This document shows, in pieces, positions 48,057 through 58,290 of a DNA stretch of 64,000 nt. The translations under genes were made by a program, and so were the position numbers. Source of the stretch: Hemibagrus wyckioides (taxonomy: Eukaryota; Chordata; Actinopteri; Siluriformes; Bagridae); contig NC_080729.1 in assembly GCF_019097595.1 (NCBI RefSeq), positions 1,551,917 through 1,615,916 of the forward strand, in the 5' to 3' direction. Numbering within the stretch: position 1 is the first letter of the stretch; every line of letters starts with the position of its first letter. Under the pieces are notes generated by a model, which saw nothing but the letters and a program-made list of their open reading frames with translations, searched no databases and was not told the DNA's origin.

Positions 48057-49304
48057 CACTATATTGCCAAAAGTATTCGCTCACCCATCCAAATAATCAG
48101 AATCAGGTGTTCCAATCACTTCCATGGCCACAGGTGTATAAAATCAAGCACCTAGGCATGCAGACTGTTTTTACAAACATTTGTGAAAGAATGGGTCGCT
48201 CTCAGGAGCTCAGTGAATTCCAGCGTGGAACTGTGATAGGATGCCACCTGTGCAACAAATCCAGTCGTGAAATTTCCTCGCTCCTAAATATTCCACAGTC
48301 AACTGTCAGCTGTATTATAAGAACGTGGAAGTGTTTGGGAACGACAGCAACTCAGCCACGAAGTGGTAGGTCACGTAAACTGACGGAGCGGGGTCAGCGG
48401 ATGCTGAGGCGCATAGTGCGAAGAGGTCGCCAACTTTCTGCAGAGTCCATCGCTACAGACCTCCAAACTTCATGTGGCCTTCAGATTAGCTCAAGAACAG
48501 TGCGCAGAGAGCTTCATGGAATGGGTTTCCATGGCCGAGCAGCTGCATCCAAGCCATACATCACCAAGTGCAATGCAAAGCGTCGGATGCAGTGGTGTAA
48601 AGCACGCCGCCACTGGACTCTAGAGCAGTGGAGACGCGTTCTCTGGAGTGACGAATCGCGCTTCTCCATCTGGCAATCTGATGGACGAGTCTGGGTTTGG
48701 CGGTTGCCAGGAGAACGGTACTTGTCTGACTGCATTGTGCCAAGTGTAAAGTTTGGTGGAGGGGGGATTATGGTGTGGGGTTGTTTTTCAGGAGCTGGGC
48801 TTGGCCCCTTAGTTCCAGTGAAAGGAACTCTGAATGCTTCAGCATACCAAGACATTTTGGACAATTCCATGCTCCCAACTTTGTGGGAACAGTTTGGAGC
48901 TGGCCCCTTCCTCTTCCAACATGACTGTGCACCAGTGACCAAAGCAAGGTCCATAAAGACATGGATGACAGAGTCTGGTGTGGATGAACTTGACTGGCCT
49001 GCACAGAGTCCTGACCTCAACCCGATAGAACACCTTTGGGATGAATTAGAGCGGAGACTGAGAGCCAGACCTTCTCGTCCAACATCAGTGTGTGACCTCA
49101 CAAATGCGCTTCTGGAAGAATGGTCAAAAATTCCCATAAACACACTCCTAAACCTTGTGGACAGCCTTCCCAGAAGAGTTGAAGCTGTTATAGCTGCAAA
49201 GGGTGGACCGACGTCATATTGAACCCTATGGATTAGGAATGGGATGTCACTTAAGTTCATATGCGAGTCAAGGCAGGTGAGCAAATACTTTTGGCAATAT
49301 AGCG
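48057..49304 (+). mobile_element. full-length Tc1-like transposon, copy 2
   Basis: 1,248 bp, the same length as copy 1, flanked by TA (48055-48056, 49305-49306). Left end CACTATATTGCCAAAAGTAT; right end complementary with two changes in the outer 29 bp. Inserted in the (GGAT)n domain in the orientation opposite to copy 1, 8.7 kb away. By eye the two elements are nearly identical throughout. Confidence 0.95.
48191..49222 (+). CDS. Tc1-like transposase, DD34E, intact (copy 2)
   Basis: Same 343-codon enzyme as copy 1, starting at the ATG of [10 protein letters not shown]. The helix-turn-helix region and catalytic residues Asp154, Asp245 and Glu280 are all present, with 34 residues between the last two. 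It has Ser61, so the GRPR-type linker motif reads GRSR; in other Tc1 transposases this motif helps contact the inverted ends. It keeps Gly205, Lys313 and Ala336, where copy 1 departs. Thus each copy has its own missense changes on one shared parent. TATA-like GTATAAAATC lies about 55 bp upstream of the ATG inside the terminal region. The antisense frames are shadows. Confidence 0.93.
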   Translation: MGRSQELSEFQRGTVIGCHLCNKSSREISSLLNIPQSTVSCIIRTWKCLGTTATQPRSGRSRKLTERGQRMLRRIVRRGRQLSAESIATDLQTSCGLQISSRTVRRELHGMGFHGRAAASKPYITKCNAKRRMQWCKARRHWTLEQWRRVLWSDESRFSIWQSDGRVWVWRLPGERYLSDCIVPSVKFGGGGIMVWGCFSGAGLGPLVPVKGTLNASAYQDILDNSMLPTLWEQFGAGPFLFQHDCAPVTKARSIKTWMTESGVDELDWPAQSPDLNPIEHLWDELERRLRARPSRPTSVCDLTNALLEEWSKIPINTLLNLVDSLPRRVEAVIAAKGGPTSY

Positions 49305-49306
49305 TA

Positions 49307-49806
49307 TGTGCAGTATGCATGGATAAATGGATGAATAAATGAATAAAGTAATAAAGTTATGTTGTTTATATTTGTGTAGAAATGCTTATCATGACAAACA
49401 GCATCTTTAAATTGATTAATGGATGGGTGGGTGTGTCAATGGCTGGATGGGTGGATGGATGGAGGGATGGATAGATGGATGGATTGATGGATGGATGGAT
49501 GGATGGGTGGGTCAATGGCTGGATGGGTGGATGGATGGATGGGTGGATGGATGGATGGATAGAAAGATGGATGGGTGGATGCATGGGTGGATTGATGGAT
49601 GGATGGGTGGGTCAATGGCTGGATGGGTGGATGGATGGATAGATGGGGGTGAGTGTATGGATAGATGGATAGATAGATGGATGGATAGGTGGATGGATGG
49701 ATAGATGGGGGTGAGTGTATGGATAGATGGATAGATAGATGGATGGACAGGTGGATGGATGGATGGATGAATGAATGGATAGATGGATGAATGGATGAAT
49801 GAGTAA
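49307..49806. repeat. (GGAT)n tetranucleotide domain, right part
   Basis: Mostly GGAT and GGTGGATG repeats, with a longer phrase GGTGGGTCAATGGCTGGATG recurring at about 49428, 49505 and 49606 and GGGGGTGAGTGTATGGATAG at 49645 and 49707. Confidence 0.9.
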
Positions 49807-50269
49807 ATGTAGTTTTACAGATTTAGAAATATTTGAACATTTAAAAATGACACATTGCATCTAAAGCAGCGTCCGTGATTCTCCTGGCTGTTAAAGTCAG
49901 AAGTTCCACATGAAGGTTTGTGTGTATGTGTGTGTGTGTGTGTTCTCTGGTATGGAGAATAATTGGGGTTGAGTTGGGGAGCAGAGACGAGGGCGGCCGC
50001 TGGGTGATCTGTAAAAGTAGCATCAGCGATCCTGTGTGTCCTTGTTTCCACAACACTTTTTCACTTCATTAGTCTTGTAAAGGTTAAACTTCATCTCAGC
50101 TGAGACTTCGCCCACAGCCGCTGGCTTTTAATAAGCACTTTTTAGCAAACTGTAACCGGGTCGTTCAGGTCCTCAAGCCTCCCAGAGGTCTGGGTCTAAA
50201 ATATAATCATAAAAAAAAGCTCTGGGAAGAGACATGCAGGTTTATTGTGTCTTATTGTATATGCAGACT
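49807..50269. other. gene-free stretch
   Basis: A (TG)n at about 49918-49941. No gene recognised. Confidence 0.4.
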
Positions 50270-50610
50270 ACAAGAGTTGTGCCCATATATGGAAATGTGG
50301 GTGTGTCTGTGAGTGTGTAAAAGGAAATACAAGCAGGTCTGAATGGACATAAGGAAAGTGCAGGAAAAGAGGCGTGTCTGAGTCCATGTATGGAAATGTG
50401 GCTGTGTCATTCATTTTGTGTATGGCAATATGAGCAGGTCTGTGCCTTTAGAGCGATAGACAGCAGTGTGGGCGTATCTTATATAAGTCCATATATGGAA
50501 GTCTTCAAGTAGAAACAATAAATCTATTAGCCAAGTGGTGTAACTTTGAGTCCATATATGGAAATGTATGTGTAATAAGTGTGGGCGTGGTTTATATGAA
50601 ATCCTTTTAT
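50270..50610. repeat. degenerate GTCCATATATGGAAATG repeat, left part
   Basis: Irregular units containing TCCATATATGGAAATGTG and GGGTGTGTC. CCATATATGG, a perfect CArG-box consensus, occurs at 50283-50292, 50489-50498 and 50552-50561. The same repeat continues beyond the Tc1 at 52.93-53.2 kb, so the Tc1 split it. Confidence 0.7.
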
Positions 50611-50641
50611 GGAAATGTTGTAAAAAAGTATAGCCACTGTA

Positions 50642-50647
<6 letters not shown>

Positions 50648-50725
<78 letters not shown>

Positions 50726-50785
50726 TCATTATTAATATCATTATCATTAATATCATTATTATATTATATATATATATAATATATA
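50648..50785. repeat. (TA)n microsatellite and AT-rich run
   Basis: About 36 TA dinucleotides then ATTAATATCATT repeats. It replaces the outer ~30 bp of the left inverted repeat of the adjoining Tc1. Confidence 0.9.
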
Positions 50786-50972
50786 CACATTTTTGTAAAT
50801 ATTTTATTATATCTTTTCATGTGACAACACTGAAGAAATGACACTCTGCTACAGTGTAAAGTAGTGAGTGTCCAGCCTGTATAACAGTGTAAATTTACTG
50901 TCCCCTCAAAATAACTCAACACACAGACATTAATGTCTAAACCGTTGGCAACAAAAGTGAGTCCACCCCTAT

Positions 50973-51448
50973 AGCCTAGTCACACTACAGGATTTTAAGC
51001 CCAATTTAACCATGATTTGCAAATTAACGAGCTCGCCGACAGATCGGTCTGTGATCGTGGGAAAATCAGCGGGTGATCAGCGCTCTGCAATCCTACTCAA
51101 CGACGCATCAAAGAGGCTCGCTGATGCGTTGCTGACATCTCGCAGACAAAATCCAGATATCTGGCATGTTAAATATCTGGGACAGTCAGCCGACTCGACA
51201 TCACGTGGTGTCAATTGTAGTTACGACCTCCAGCCAATGAGAGAGCAAGTCAACAGGTTGAGGTCAGCGGAAGAAAAGCAGCAGAGTTGTTGTCAGATGG
51301 TGTGGTGTGTGACCCCTTCTTGTGGATCATTAACGAAGCATCACGTAGTGTGAACACCACAAGGACGAAAAGACATACAGTGAAGTCATGTAGTCTGAAC
51401 AGCAAAGCGATCTGCCGACGGTTAAAGTCTTGTAGTGTGAACTAGGCT
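50973..51448. mobile_element. non-autonomous TIR element nested in the Tc1
   Basis: The ends AGCCTAGT-CACACTACAGG and, inverted, AGCCTAGTTCACACTACAAG bound 476 bp with no transposase. Similarity continues inward (CGCCGACAGATCGG against CCGTCGGCAGATCG). It interrupts the Tc1 just after GAGTCCACCCCTAT, whose partner in the right repeat reads CTTAGGGGTG. The flanks show only a 2-3 bp TA-containing duplication, compatible with PIF/Harbinger-type elements but not diagnostic. Confidence 0.7.
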
Positions 51449-51609
51449 TAAGTGGAAATGTCCAAATTGGGCCCAATTCGCCATTTACCCTCCCCGGTGT
51501 CATGTGACTCGTTAGTGTTACAAGGTCTCAGGTGTGAATGGGGAGCAGGTGTGTTAAATTTGGTGTTATCGCTCTCACACTCTCTCATACTGGTCACTGG
51601 AAGTTCAAC

Positions 51610-52672
51610 ATGGCACCTCATGGCAAAGAACTCTCTGAGGATCTGAAAAAAAGAATTGTTGCTCTACATAAAGATGGCCTAGGCTATAAGAAGATTGCCA
51701 AGACCCTGAAACTGAGCTGCAGCACGGTGGGCAAGACCATACAGCGGTTTTACAGGACAGGTTCCACTCAGAACAGGCCTCACCATGGTCCACCAAAAAA
51801 GGTGAGTGCACATGCTCAGCATCATATCCAGAGGTTGTCTTTGGGAAATAGACGTATGAGTGCTGCCAGCATTGCTGCAGAGGTTGAAGAGGTGGGGGGT
51901 CAGCCGGTCAGTGTTCAGACCATACGCCTCACACTGCATCAAATTGGTCTGCATGGCTATCGTCCCAGAAGGAAGCCTCTACTAAAGATGATGCACAAGA
52001 AAGCCTGCATACAGTTTGCTGAAGATAAGCAGACTAAGCTGGAACCATGTCCTGCGGTCTGATGAGACCAAGATAAACTTATTTGGTTCAGATGGTGTCA
52101 AGCGTGTGTGGTGGCAACCAGGTGAGGAGTACAAAGACAAGTGTGTCTTGTCTACAGTCAAGCATGGTCTGGGACTGCATGAGTGCTGCCGGCACTGGGG
52201 AGCTACAGTTCATTGAGGGAACCATGGATGCCAACATGTACTGTGACATACTGAACATGGCAGAGCTGCAGGAATGTGGAAATAAATTGAACATGAACGC
52301 AGCAGGAAGCCGTTATGTTGTTTTGCAGCTCCATTATCATCGCAATGGCAAACCGGGAGCATGATCCCCTCCCTTCGGAGACTGGGCCGCAGGGCAGTAT
52401 TCCAACATGATAACGACCCCAAACACACCTCCAAGACAACCACTGCCTTGCTAAAGAAGCTGAGGGTAAAGGTGATGGACTGGCCAAGCATGTCTCCAGA
52501 CCTAAACCCTAAGGTGGGGGAGCGCAAGGTCTCTAACATCCACCAGCTCTGTGATGTCATCATGGAGGAGTGGAAGAGGACTCCAGTGGCAACCTGTGAA
52601 GCTCTGTTGAACTCCATGCCCAAGATGGTTAAGGCACTGCTGGAAAATAATGGTGGCCGCACAAAATATTGA
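51610..52672 (+). pseudogene. Tc1-like transposase pseudogene (long-ITR family)
   Basis: The frame opens MAPHGKELSEDLKKRI, followed by helix-turn-helix sequence, and is intact for about 150 codons to 52062. Frameshifts follow near 52040 and 52170. The first catalytic Asp is visible (LRSDETKINLFG) and the second (FQHDNDPKHTS). The stretch after SPDLNP is deleted, running straight into KVGERKV, so the catalytic Glu and its HLW motif are missing. A 97-bp foreign insert sits between MYCDIL and MIPSLRR. It ends GGRTKY. The gene cannot make active enzyme. Confidence 0.88.
52260..52356 (-). repeat. 97-bp insert copied from 55.53 kb
   Basis: The segment is the reverse complement of 55531-55627 with four mismatches in 97 bp. 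It interrupts the transposase remnant and has no counterpart in this Tc1 family. Left of it both sides share an RGAGC-like phrase, so microhomology may have been used. Confidence 0.85.
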
Positions 52673-52929
52673 CACTTTGGGCCCATTTTGGACATTTTCA
52701 CTTAGGGGTGTAGTCACTTTTGTTGCCAACGGTTTAGACATTAATGGCTGTGTGTTGAGTTATTTTGAGGGGACAGTAAATTTACACTGTTATACAGGCT
52801 GGACACTCACTACTGTACATTGTAGCAGAGGGTCATTTCTTCAGTGTTGTCACATGAAAAGATATAATAAAATATTTACAAAAATGTGAGGGGTGTACTC
52901 ACTTTTGAGATACTGTATGTATATATATA

Positions 52930-53250
52930 TATAGGTGTATGCTCATATATGGGTGGGAAAAGTGGGTTTGTCTTTGAGAGTGTGTATGGAAATATGAGTG
53001 GGCGTGTCTTTGAAACTGTGGGTGTGTCTTAAACACAAACATAAGTCCATATATAAAAATGTTGTGTGTTTGGTGTTCACAAGAGGAGTGTCCTCATGAC
53101 CATATCTGGAAATTTGTGTCTGTCTGCTAATGTGAGTGTGTAAAAGGAAATACGGGTCATTTCTTAGTGGACATTTAGTGGACTTTAATCTTTAATACCA
53201 TCGATAAGAAAAGTGTTTGATTCCACATAAGGAAGTGAGAGTATACGAGT
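52930..53250. repeat. degenerate GTCCATATATGGAAATG repeat, right part
   Basis: Continuation of the repeat at 50.27-50.61 kb (TATATGGGTGGG, GGAAATATGAGTGGGCGTGT, GTCCATATATAAAAATG, TGTGTAAAAGGAAATAC). None of the CArG-like words here is perfect. Confidence 0.65.
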
Positions 53251-53376
53251 TCGTGTCCAGCACTGGATAGTTAGGGACACTCTGTAGTGTGAAGCAGTTA
53301 GGGATCAAGGGAGTTCACCTACACACTCAGTTATTTAAAAGGGAGAGAGAAGAGTTGCTGAGATCCACCTTTTCTA

Positions 53377-53585
53377 TTTCTGCTCCATCCATCCATCCAT
53401 CCATCCACTCACCCACCCATCTATCCACTCACCCACCCATCTATCCACTCACCCACCCACTCCTCCCTCCATTCATCTATCCATCAATCTATCTATCCAC
53501 TCACTCACCCACCCATCCGTCCATCCATCCGTCCATCCATCCATCCATCCATCCATCCACTCACACATCCATCCATCTCCTCGTT
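53377..53585. repeat. (CCAT)n / CCACTCACCCA tetranucleotide domain
   Basis: CCATCCATCC repeats with interspersed CACTCACCCACCCAT blocks; the complement of the GGAT-type repeat at 49.3 kb. Confidence 0.9.
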
Positions 53586-54164
53586 CTGTCTCTGTAACAC
53601 AAGTATTCACTGTCTCGCTCTCACATTTTTTTCCCAGCCACTAAATAATTCAGATCATTCAGCCTTGAAACTGACAAACGCTTTACTTCTGGACTGCAAA
53701 CTGAAACCTCTCCATCTGTTAAATCTCAATCTCTCAGTGTTTGCCCTGATCTTTAAAAGAAAAGATGGCAGATGTTTTCAAAATGTTTTGTTTATAGTTA
53801 TTTTTTGAAAGAAATTGGCAAACAGTTACTGGTCATTAGGCTCCTGTTATGTGCAGACCTGGAAAAAAAACAAAAAACAACAAAAACCCATTAATCCATG
53901 CTAATAGCTGCAGGAATCCAGCTGCAGTGTTGCAGGTTGAACAGCAGGGGGAATCAGAGATCACTCTCACACGTTCAATCATCAGCTCTCAGGCTGGTTC
54001 ACATTCAGAACTAATCTGTAATCTCTTTTATTACAGAGGGGATTTAGACACACGTGAAGAGCTAGAGTTCATTTGAGAAAACGGAGAAAATTCGTCTGAT
54101 CTCCATCACAGTGTCTGATCTAGTCAGAGACCGGATTATGAACTGTCATACTTTTATTACAAAG
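53586..54164. other. gene-free stretch
   Basis: Nothing recognised. Confidence 0.4.
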
Positions 54165-54320
54165 ATTCTTATACAGCAGGAACATGGTATAGTTTTACTG
54201 ATCAAACGTCTTGCTTTTATGTATAATAACCAGACGTCTGTGTGTGAGGGTCAATAGAACAATGTAATAAACAAATGTTTGGAAGGAGTCTCCAGTGTCA
54301 CTTTCAGACATTTTCAGGAC
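54165..54320 (-). repeat. dispersed MITE-like repeat, copy 4 (fragment)
   Basis: GGAAGGAGTCTCCAGTGTC at about 54280 is the family core on the minus strand. The other end is not clear. Confidence 0.45.
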
Positions 54321-54540
54321 AGAGGAGTTTTTTGTGGTTTCTCAGTAACAAAAAAAACAATAAGTTGTGTTTTGGTTTTTTGTCTTATTAACTTCACAAA
54401 TATGAATAAAGAGAAGCTGGTGAGGGAAAAGGCTGTGTGTAGCTGCTGTAAGTGAGAATATTTTGTTTACCAACACAAGCTTTATTTGTAAAACACTGAA
54501 TTAAAAATGACCTTATGTTAAATAAAGAGTATAAAGTGCA

Positions 54541-55135
54541 TACACCGATCAGCCATAACACTGTGAGCAGTGAGAGGTGAAGTGAATAAGACTGAGTATC
54601 TCCTCATCATGGCACCTGTTAGTGGGTGGGATATATTAGGCAGCAAGTCAACATTTTTTCCACAAAGTTGATGTTAGAAGCAGGAAAAATGGACAAGCGT
54701 AAGGATTTGAGTGAGTTTGACCAAAAGGGCCAAATTGTGATGGTTAGACCACTGGATCAGAGCAACTCCAAAACTGCAGCTCTTGTGGGGTGTTCCCGGT
54801 CTGCATCTATCAAAAGTTGTCCAAGGAAGGAACAGTGGTGAACCGGTGACAGGGTCATGGGCCAATGGCCAAGGCTCATTGTTGCAGGTGGTGAGCGAAG
54901 GCTGGCCCGTGTGATCCGATCCAACAGACGAGCTACTGTTGCTCAAACTGCTGAAAGGTTTATGGCTGGTTCTGATAGAAAGGGGTCAGAATACACAGTG
55001 CAGGACAGTGTGTTGCGTATGAGGCACAGGCCAGTCAGGGTGCCCATGCTGACCCCTGTGTACTGCCAACAATGGGCACGTGAGCATTAGAACTGGACCA
55101 CGGAGAAATGGAAGAAGGTGGCCTGGTCTAATGAA
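54541..55135 (+). mobile_element. Tc1-like element, 3'-truncated, broken
   Basis: Begins near CACCGATCAGCCATAACACT and carries the longest transposase remnant of this family in the window: [18 protein letters not shown], then [11 protein letters not shown], then RVIRSNRRATVAQTAE in another frame. It continues past the point where the copies at 32.0 and 43.4 kb are deleted (ACAGTGCAGGACAGTGTGTT), then ends near AATGGAAGAAGGTGGCCTGG. Frameshifts and loss of the right half make it dead. Confidence 0.8.
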
Positions 55136-55429
55136 TCATATTTTCTTTTACATCACATTGATGGGCTTCTGAGCTTAAATGTGTTCATTAGAGATGGATC
55201 TGGACTCAGACAGACTCACCTAAAGGTCACCCTGTGAAGAAGAAATAACAAAAAACCAGTCCTGGATGTTGGACCGACTGACCACGAGCAGCTCTGACTA
55301 ATCCCAGGTGAGTGACTGTAATGACCCGAGTGACATCGGTGACAAATCCATCTCTCCGTACTCACGTTATTTTTAACCTGCTACTCTGCGTGTGGCTCGG
55401 AAATAGCTACGAATCCTCCGACTCCCACA
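55136..55429. other. gene-free stretch
   Basis: TCCCAG/GTGAGTGAC at about 55305 is a good isolated splice-donor match but has no supporting frame. Confidence 0.35.
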
Positions 55430-55760
55430 ACAGACACAAGATGTTGTGCGACAATGCGACATTTTTTTTAATCAAACCATCTGAAACATCCTTTTTGTGA
55501 TCTATCTGCTTTTTTCCCTTCTGTCTCGAACCGGTTTGCCATTACGATGATAATGGAGCTGCAAAACAACATAACGGCTTCCTGCTGCGTTCACGTTCGA
55601 TTTATTTCCACATTCCTGCAGCTCCGCCGTGTTTACAGGACGTTTTCCTGTCTGCAGGAAATGAAGGAGATATTTAACAGAACATACGCAAAGAAAGATG
55701 GCTTCTCACGTTACTTTGTGTCAGCTGAAATGAGGAAGAGATGGACAGGAGAGTGACCTG
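55430..55760. other. repeat-free candidate conserved element (source of the 97-bp insert)
   Basis: About 330 bp of balanced, non-repetitive sequence. Positions 55531-55627 recur inverted in the Tc1 at 52.3 kb. It can be read as a 69-codon frame (55547-55756) with no recognisable domain. Being unique-looking and CpG-containing it may be non-coding regulatory DNA. Confidence 0.4.
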
Positions 55761-55999
55761 GGTTTATACGCAGCCTCACACGTGACAGAATAGTTTCTAT
55801 TTCTAAACCCTGAGAAAAGAAATAAAAACGAGCGTGTGTTTGGTCTTTCAATTTAATTTACACTCTTAGACAATCAGCTGCACATTAACAAACTATGAAT
55901 TTTACTGTAAATTTATAACCTTTTAAAAGAATAATCGTAAAATGGGACTTTTTTTTTTAAACATCCCTATTTAACTTTCTCAAACATTTTTTTTAAACT

Positions 56000-56690
56000 T
56001 TACTGTTCAAGTCACAATTTGTAACTTTTTTACTCAAGAACATAATATTTTTCCTTTTTTAAGCGGCAGTTTAATTTTATTAAAATTTATTTTTATTTTT
56101 AAGTGGTGTATAATTAACTATATTAAAGCGACAATTTGTATTTTTTACTCAGTAATGCATGTTATTTTAAAAAACAGAATCACTGTTTAAAGCATCAGTG
56201 TGTGTTTTTAATCAGTAATGTTTTTTATTTATTTACATTTAAAAAAAGAATCACTTTTTAAAGTGGCAATGCATGTTTTTTTTTTTTTTAAAGATTTACT
56301 TTTTAAAGCAACAATGTGTATATTTTTCAAACAGTAATGTATTTTATTTTTAAATTTTTCTTTTAAAGAATCACTTTTTAAAGTCGTAGTGTGTGATTTT
56401 TAATCAGTAATGCATGTTATTTAGTTTTTAAAAAGGAATCACTTTTTAAAGTGGCAGTGTGTGATTTTTTCCTTCCACTAACAGGCAAAGCTGAACCTAT
56501 TTTTAAAACAGTAATGTACAGTACAACTTATTTTAAAGGAGCAACATGTAACATTTTTCTTTTTAAAGCAGTAGTGTGTAACTTTTTTACTTCTTTAAGT
56601 AGCATCATGTAACTGTTTTTTCAAACAGAAAGGTCATAATATTTTAAAGCAGCATCAAGTAGAAATGTGTAACTTTCTATTAAAAGACTG
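56000..56690. repeat. degenerate ~60-bp repeat (TTTTTAAAGTGGCAGTGTGT)
   Basis: Diverged units of about 55-70 bp hold AATCACTTTTTAAAG, GGCAGTGTGTGATTTTTAAT and CAGTAATGCATGTTATTT. T-rich, non-coding. Confidence 0.7.
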
Positions 56691-57089
56691 AGGAAGGTTC
56701 AGTACCTGGTTTAATAACTGAAGCTGTATTCAGTACTGTGGTTTTAGAATACTCTATTTAGCTCTCCAGTTTATTGCTAATGCTAATGCTCTGTGTTTTG
56801 GTTCATGGACTGCGCTAATTGCATGGAGTGAAAATGATAAATATGCTAATGCCTCTGTGCTGGAAAAGGTGCTGAAGGTTTCAGACAGAATCACACCAGG
56901 TGTGTGTTTTAACACATCAGAAGAAGCTCATCACAGGTTTCCGTACACCTGAGTGTGTGATCAGATTCAGCAGGAAACATTTCGTTAGGAGGAAATCATA
57001 AATCTGTGTGTTAATTACAGCTGGAGAGAGTCACAGGTCTGAGAGAGGAAAAGTTTATAATACGGCCACAGAAACTCGTAAACTCGTGG
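56691..57089. other. gene-free stretch
   Basis: Nothing recognised. Confidence 0.35.
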
Positions 57090-57096
57090 AGAAGGA

Positions 57097-58290
57097 GGGG
57101 TGGCCACTGTATCACTCAGTCATGATGAAGGAGGTGTGGCATCTGTATCAGTCAATTAGGAGGTGTGGCCCCTTTATCAAGCTGTCACAATGAAGGAGGT
57201 GTGGCCTCTTTATCTAGCTGTCACAGTGAAGAAGGCGTGGCTCCTGTATCAGTCAGCTACAATGAAAGAGGCGTGGCCTCTGTATCAGTTAGTCACTATG
57301 AAGGAGGCGTGGCATCTGTATCAGTCAGTCACTATGAAAGAGTTATGACATCTGTATCAGTCAGTCACTATGAAGGAGGTGTGGCATCTGTATCAATCAA
57401 TCACTATGAAGGAGGTGTGGCATCTGTATCAGTCAACCACAATGAAGGAGGCGTGACCTCTGTATCAGTCAGTCACTATGAAGGAGGCGTGGCCTCTGTA
57501 TCAGTCAGTCACTATGAAGGAGGCTTGACATCTGTATCAGTCAGTCACAATGAAGGAGGTGTGACCTCTGTATCAGTCAGTCACTATGAAGGAGGCGTGG
57601 CCTCTGTATCAGTCAGTCACTATGAAAGAGGCATGACATCTGTATCAGTCAGTCACTATGAAGGAGGCGTGGCCTCTGTATCAGTCAGTCACTATGAAGG
57701 AGGCGTGGCCTCTGTATCAGTCAGTCACTATGAAGGAGGCTTGACATCTGTATCAGTCAACCACAATGAAGGAGGTGTGACCTCTGTATCAGTCAGTCAC
57801 TATGAAGGAGGCGTGACATCTGTATCAGTCAGTCACTATGAAAGAGGCATGACATCTGTATCAGTCAGTCACTATGAAGGAGGTGTGGCATCTGTATCCA
57901 TCAGACACTATGAAGGAGGTGTGGCCTCTCTATCAGTCAATCACAATGAAGTAGGTGTGGCCTGTCTATCAGTCAGTCACAATGAAGGAGGTGTGGCCTC
58001 TTTATTAGTCAGTTAATAGGAAGGAGGTGTGGCCTCTGTATCAGTCAGTCAACAAGAAGGAGGTGTGGCCTCTGTTTCAGTCAATCACAATGAAGGAGGT
58101 GTGGCCTCTGTATCAGTCAATCACAATGAAGGAAGTGTGGCCTGTATGCCTGCCAGTGTCAGCTCAAAAGGTGTGGTCTCTGTGGGTCATTAGCGATGGA
58201 GTTGAAGTGACAGAGTCGTGGCCTCTGCATCTCTCAGTCATAGGAAAGAAGGTGTGGTTTCTGTTCCTGTCAGTCACTGTGAAGGAGGCA
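57097..58290. repeat. 36-bp minisatellite array
   Basis: About 33 units near GAAGGAGGCGTGGCCTCTGT followed by ATCAGTCAGTCACTAT. Variation is mostly CGTGGCC against TGTGGCA, CTTGACA and CATGACA, and CACTATG against CACAATG. The unit is a multiple of three, so a 283-codon frame of SVSHYEGGVASV-type repeats stays open; it lacks start context and flanking exons. Family member of the composite array at 0.5-0.8 kb. Confidence 0.95.

Larger units (their letters stand above)
50786..52915 (+). mobile_element. dead long-ITR Tc1-like element with two insertions
   Basis: The inverted ends are about 190-215 bp: 50786-50972 matches the reverse complement of about 52703-52885 (CACATTTTTGTAAATATTTT; GTCTAAACCGTTGGCAACAA). 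The right end finishes TTGAGATACTG then TA; the left outermost ~30 bp is lost into a (TA)n run. The length of 2,130 bp is explained by a foreign 476-bp element (50973-51448) and a 97-bp insert (52260-52356). Confidence 0.85.

Noticed and set aside
57165..58016. 283-codon frame of SVSHYEGGVASV-type repeats
   Set aside because: 36-bp minisatellite; the frame is open because the unit is a multiple of three, and another frame is also open in part.
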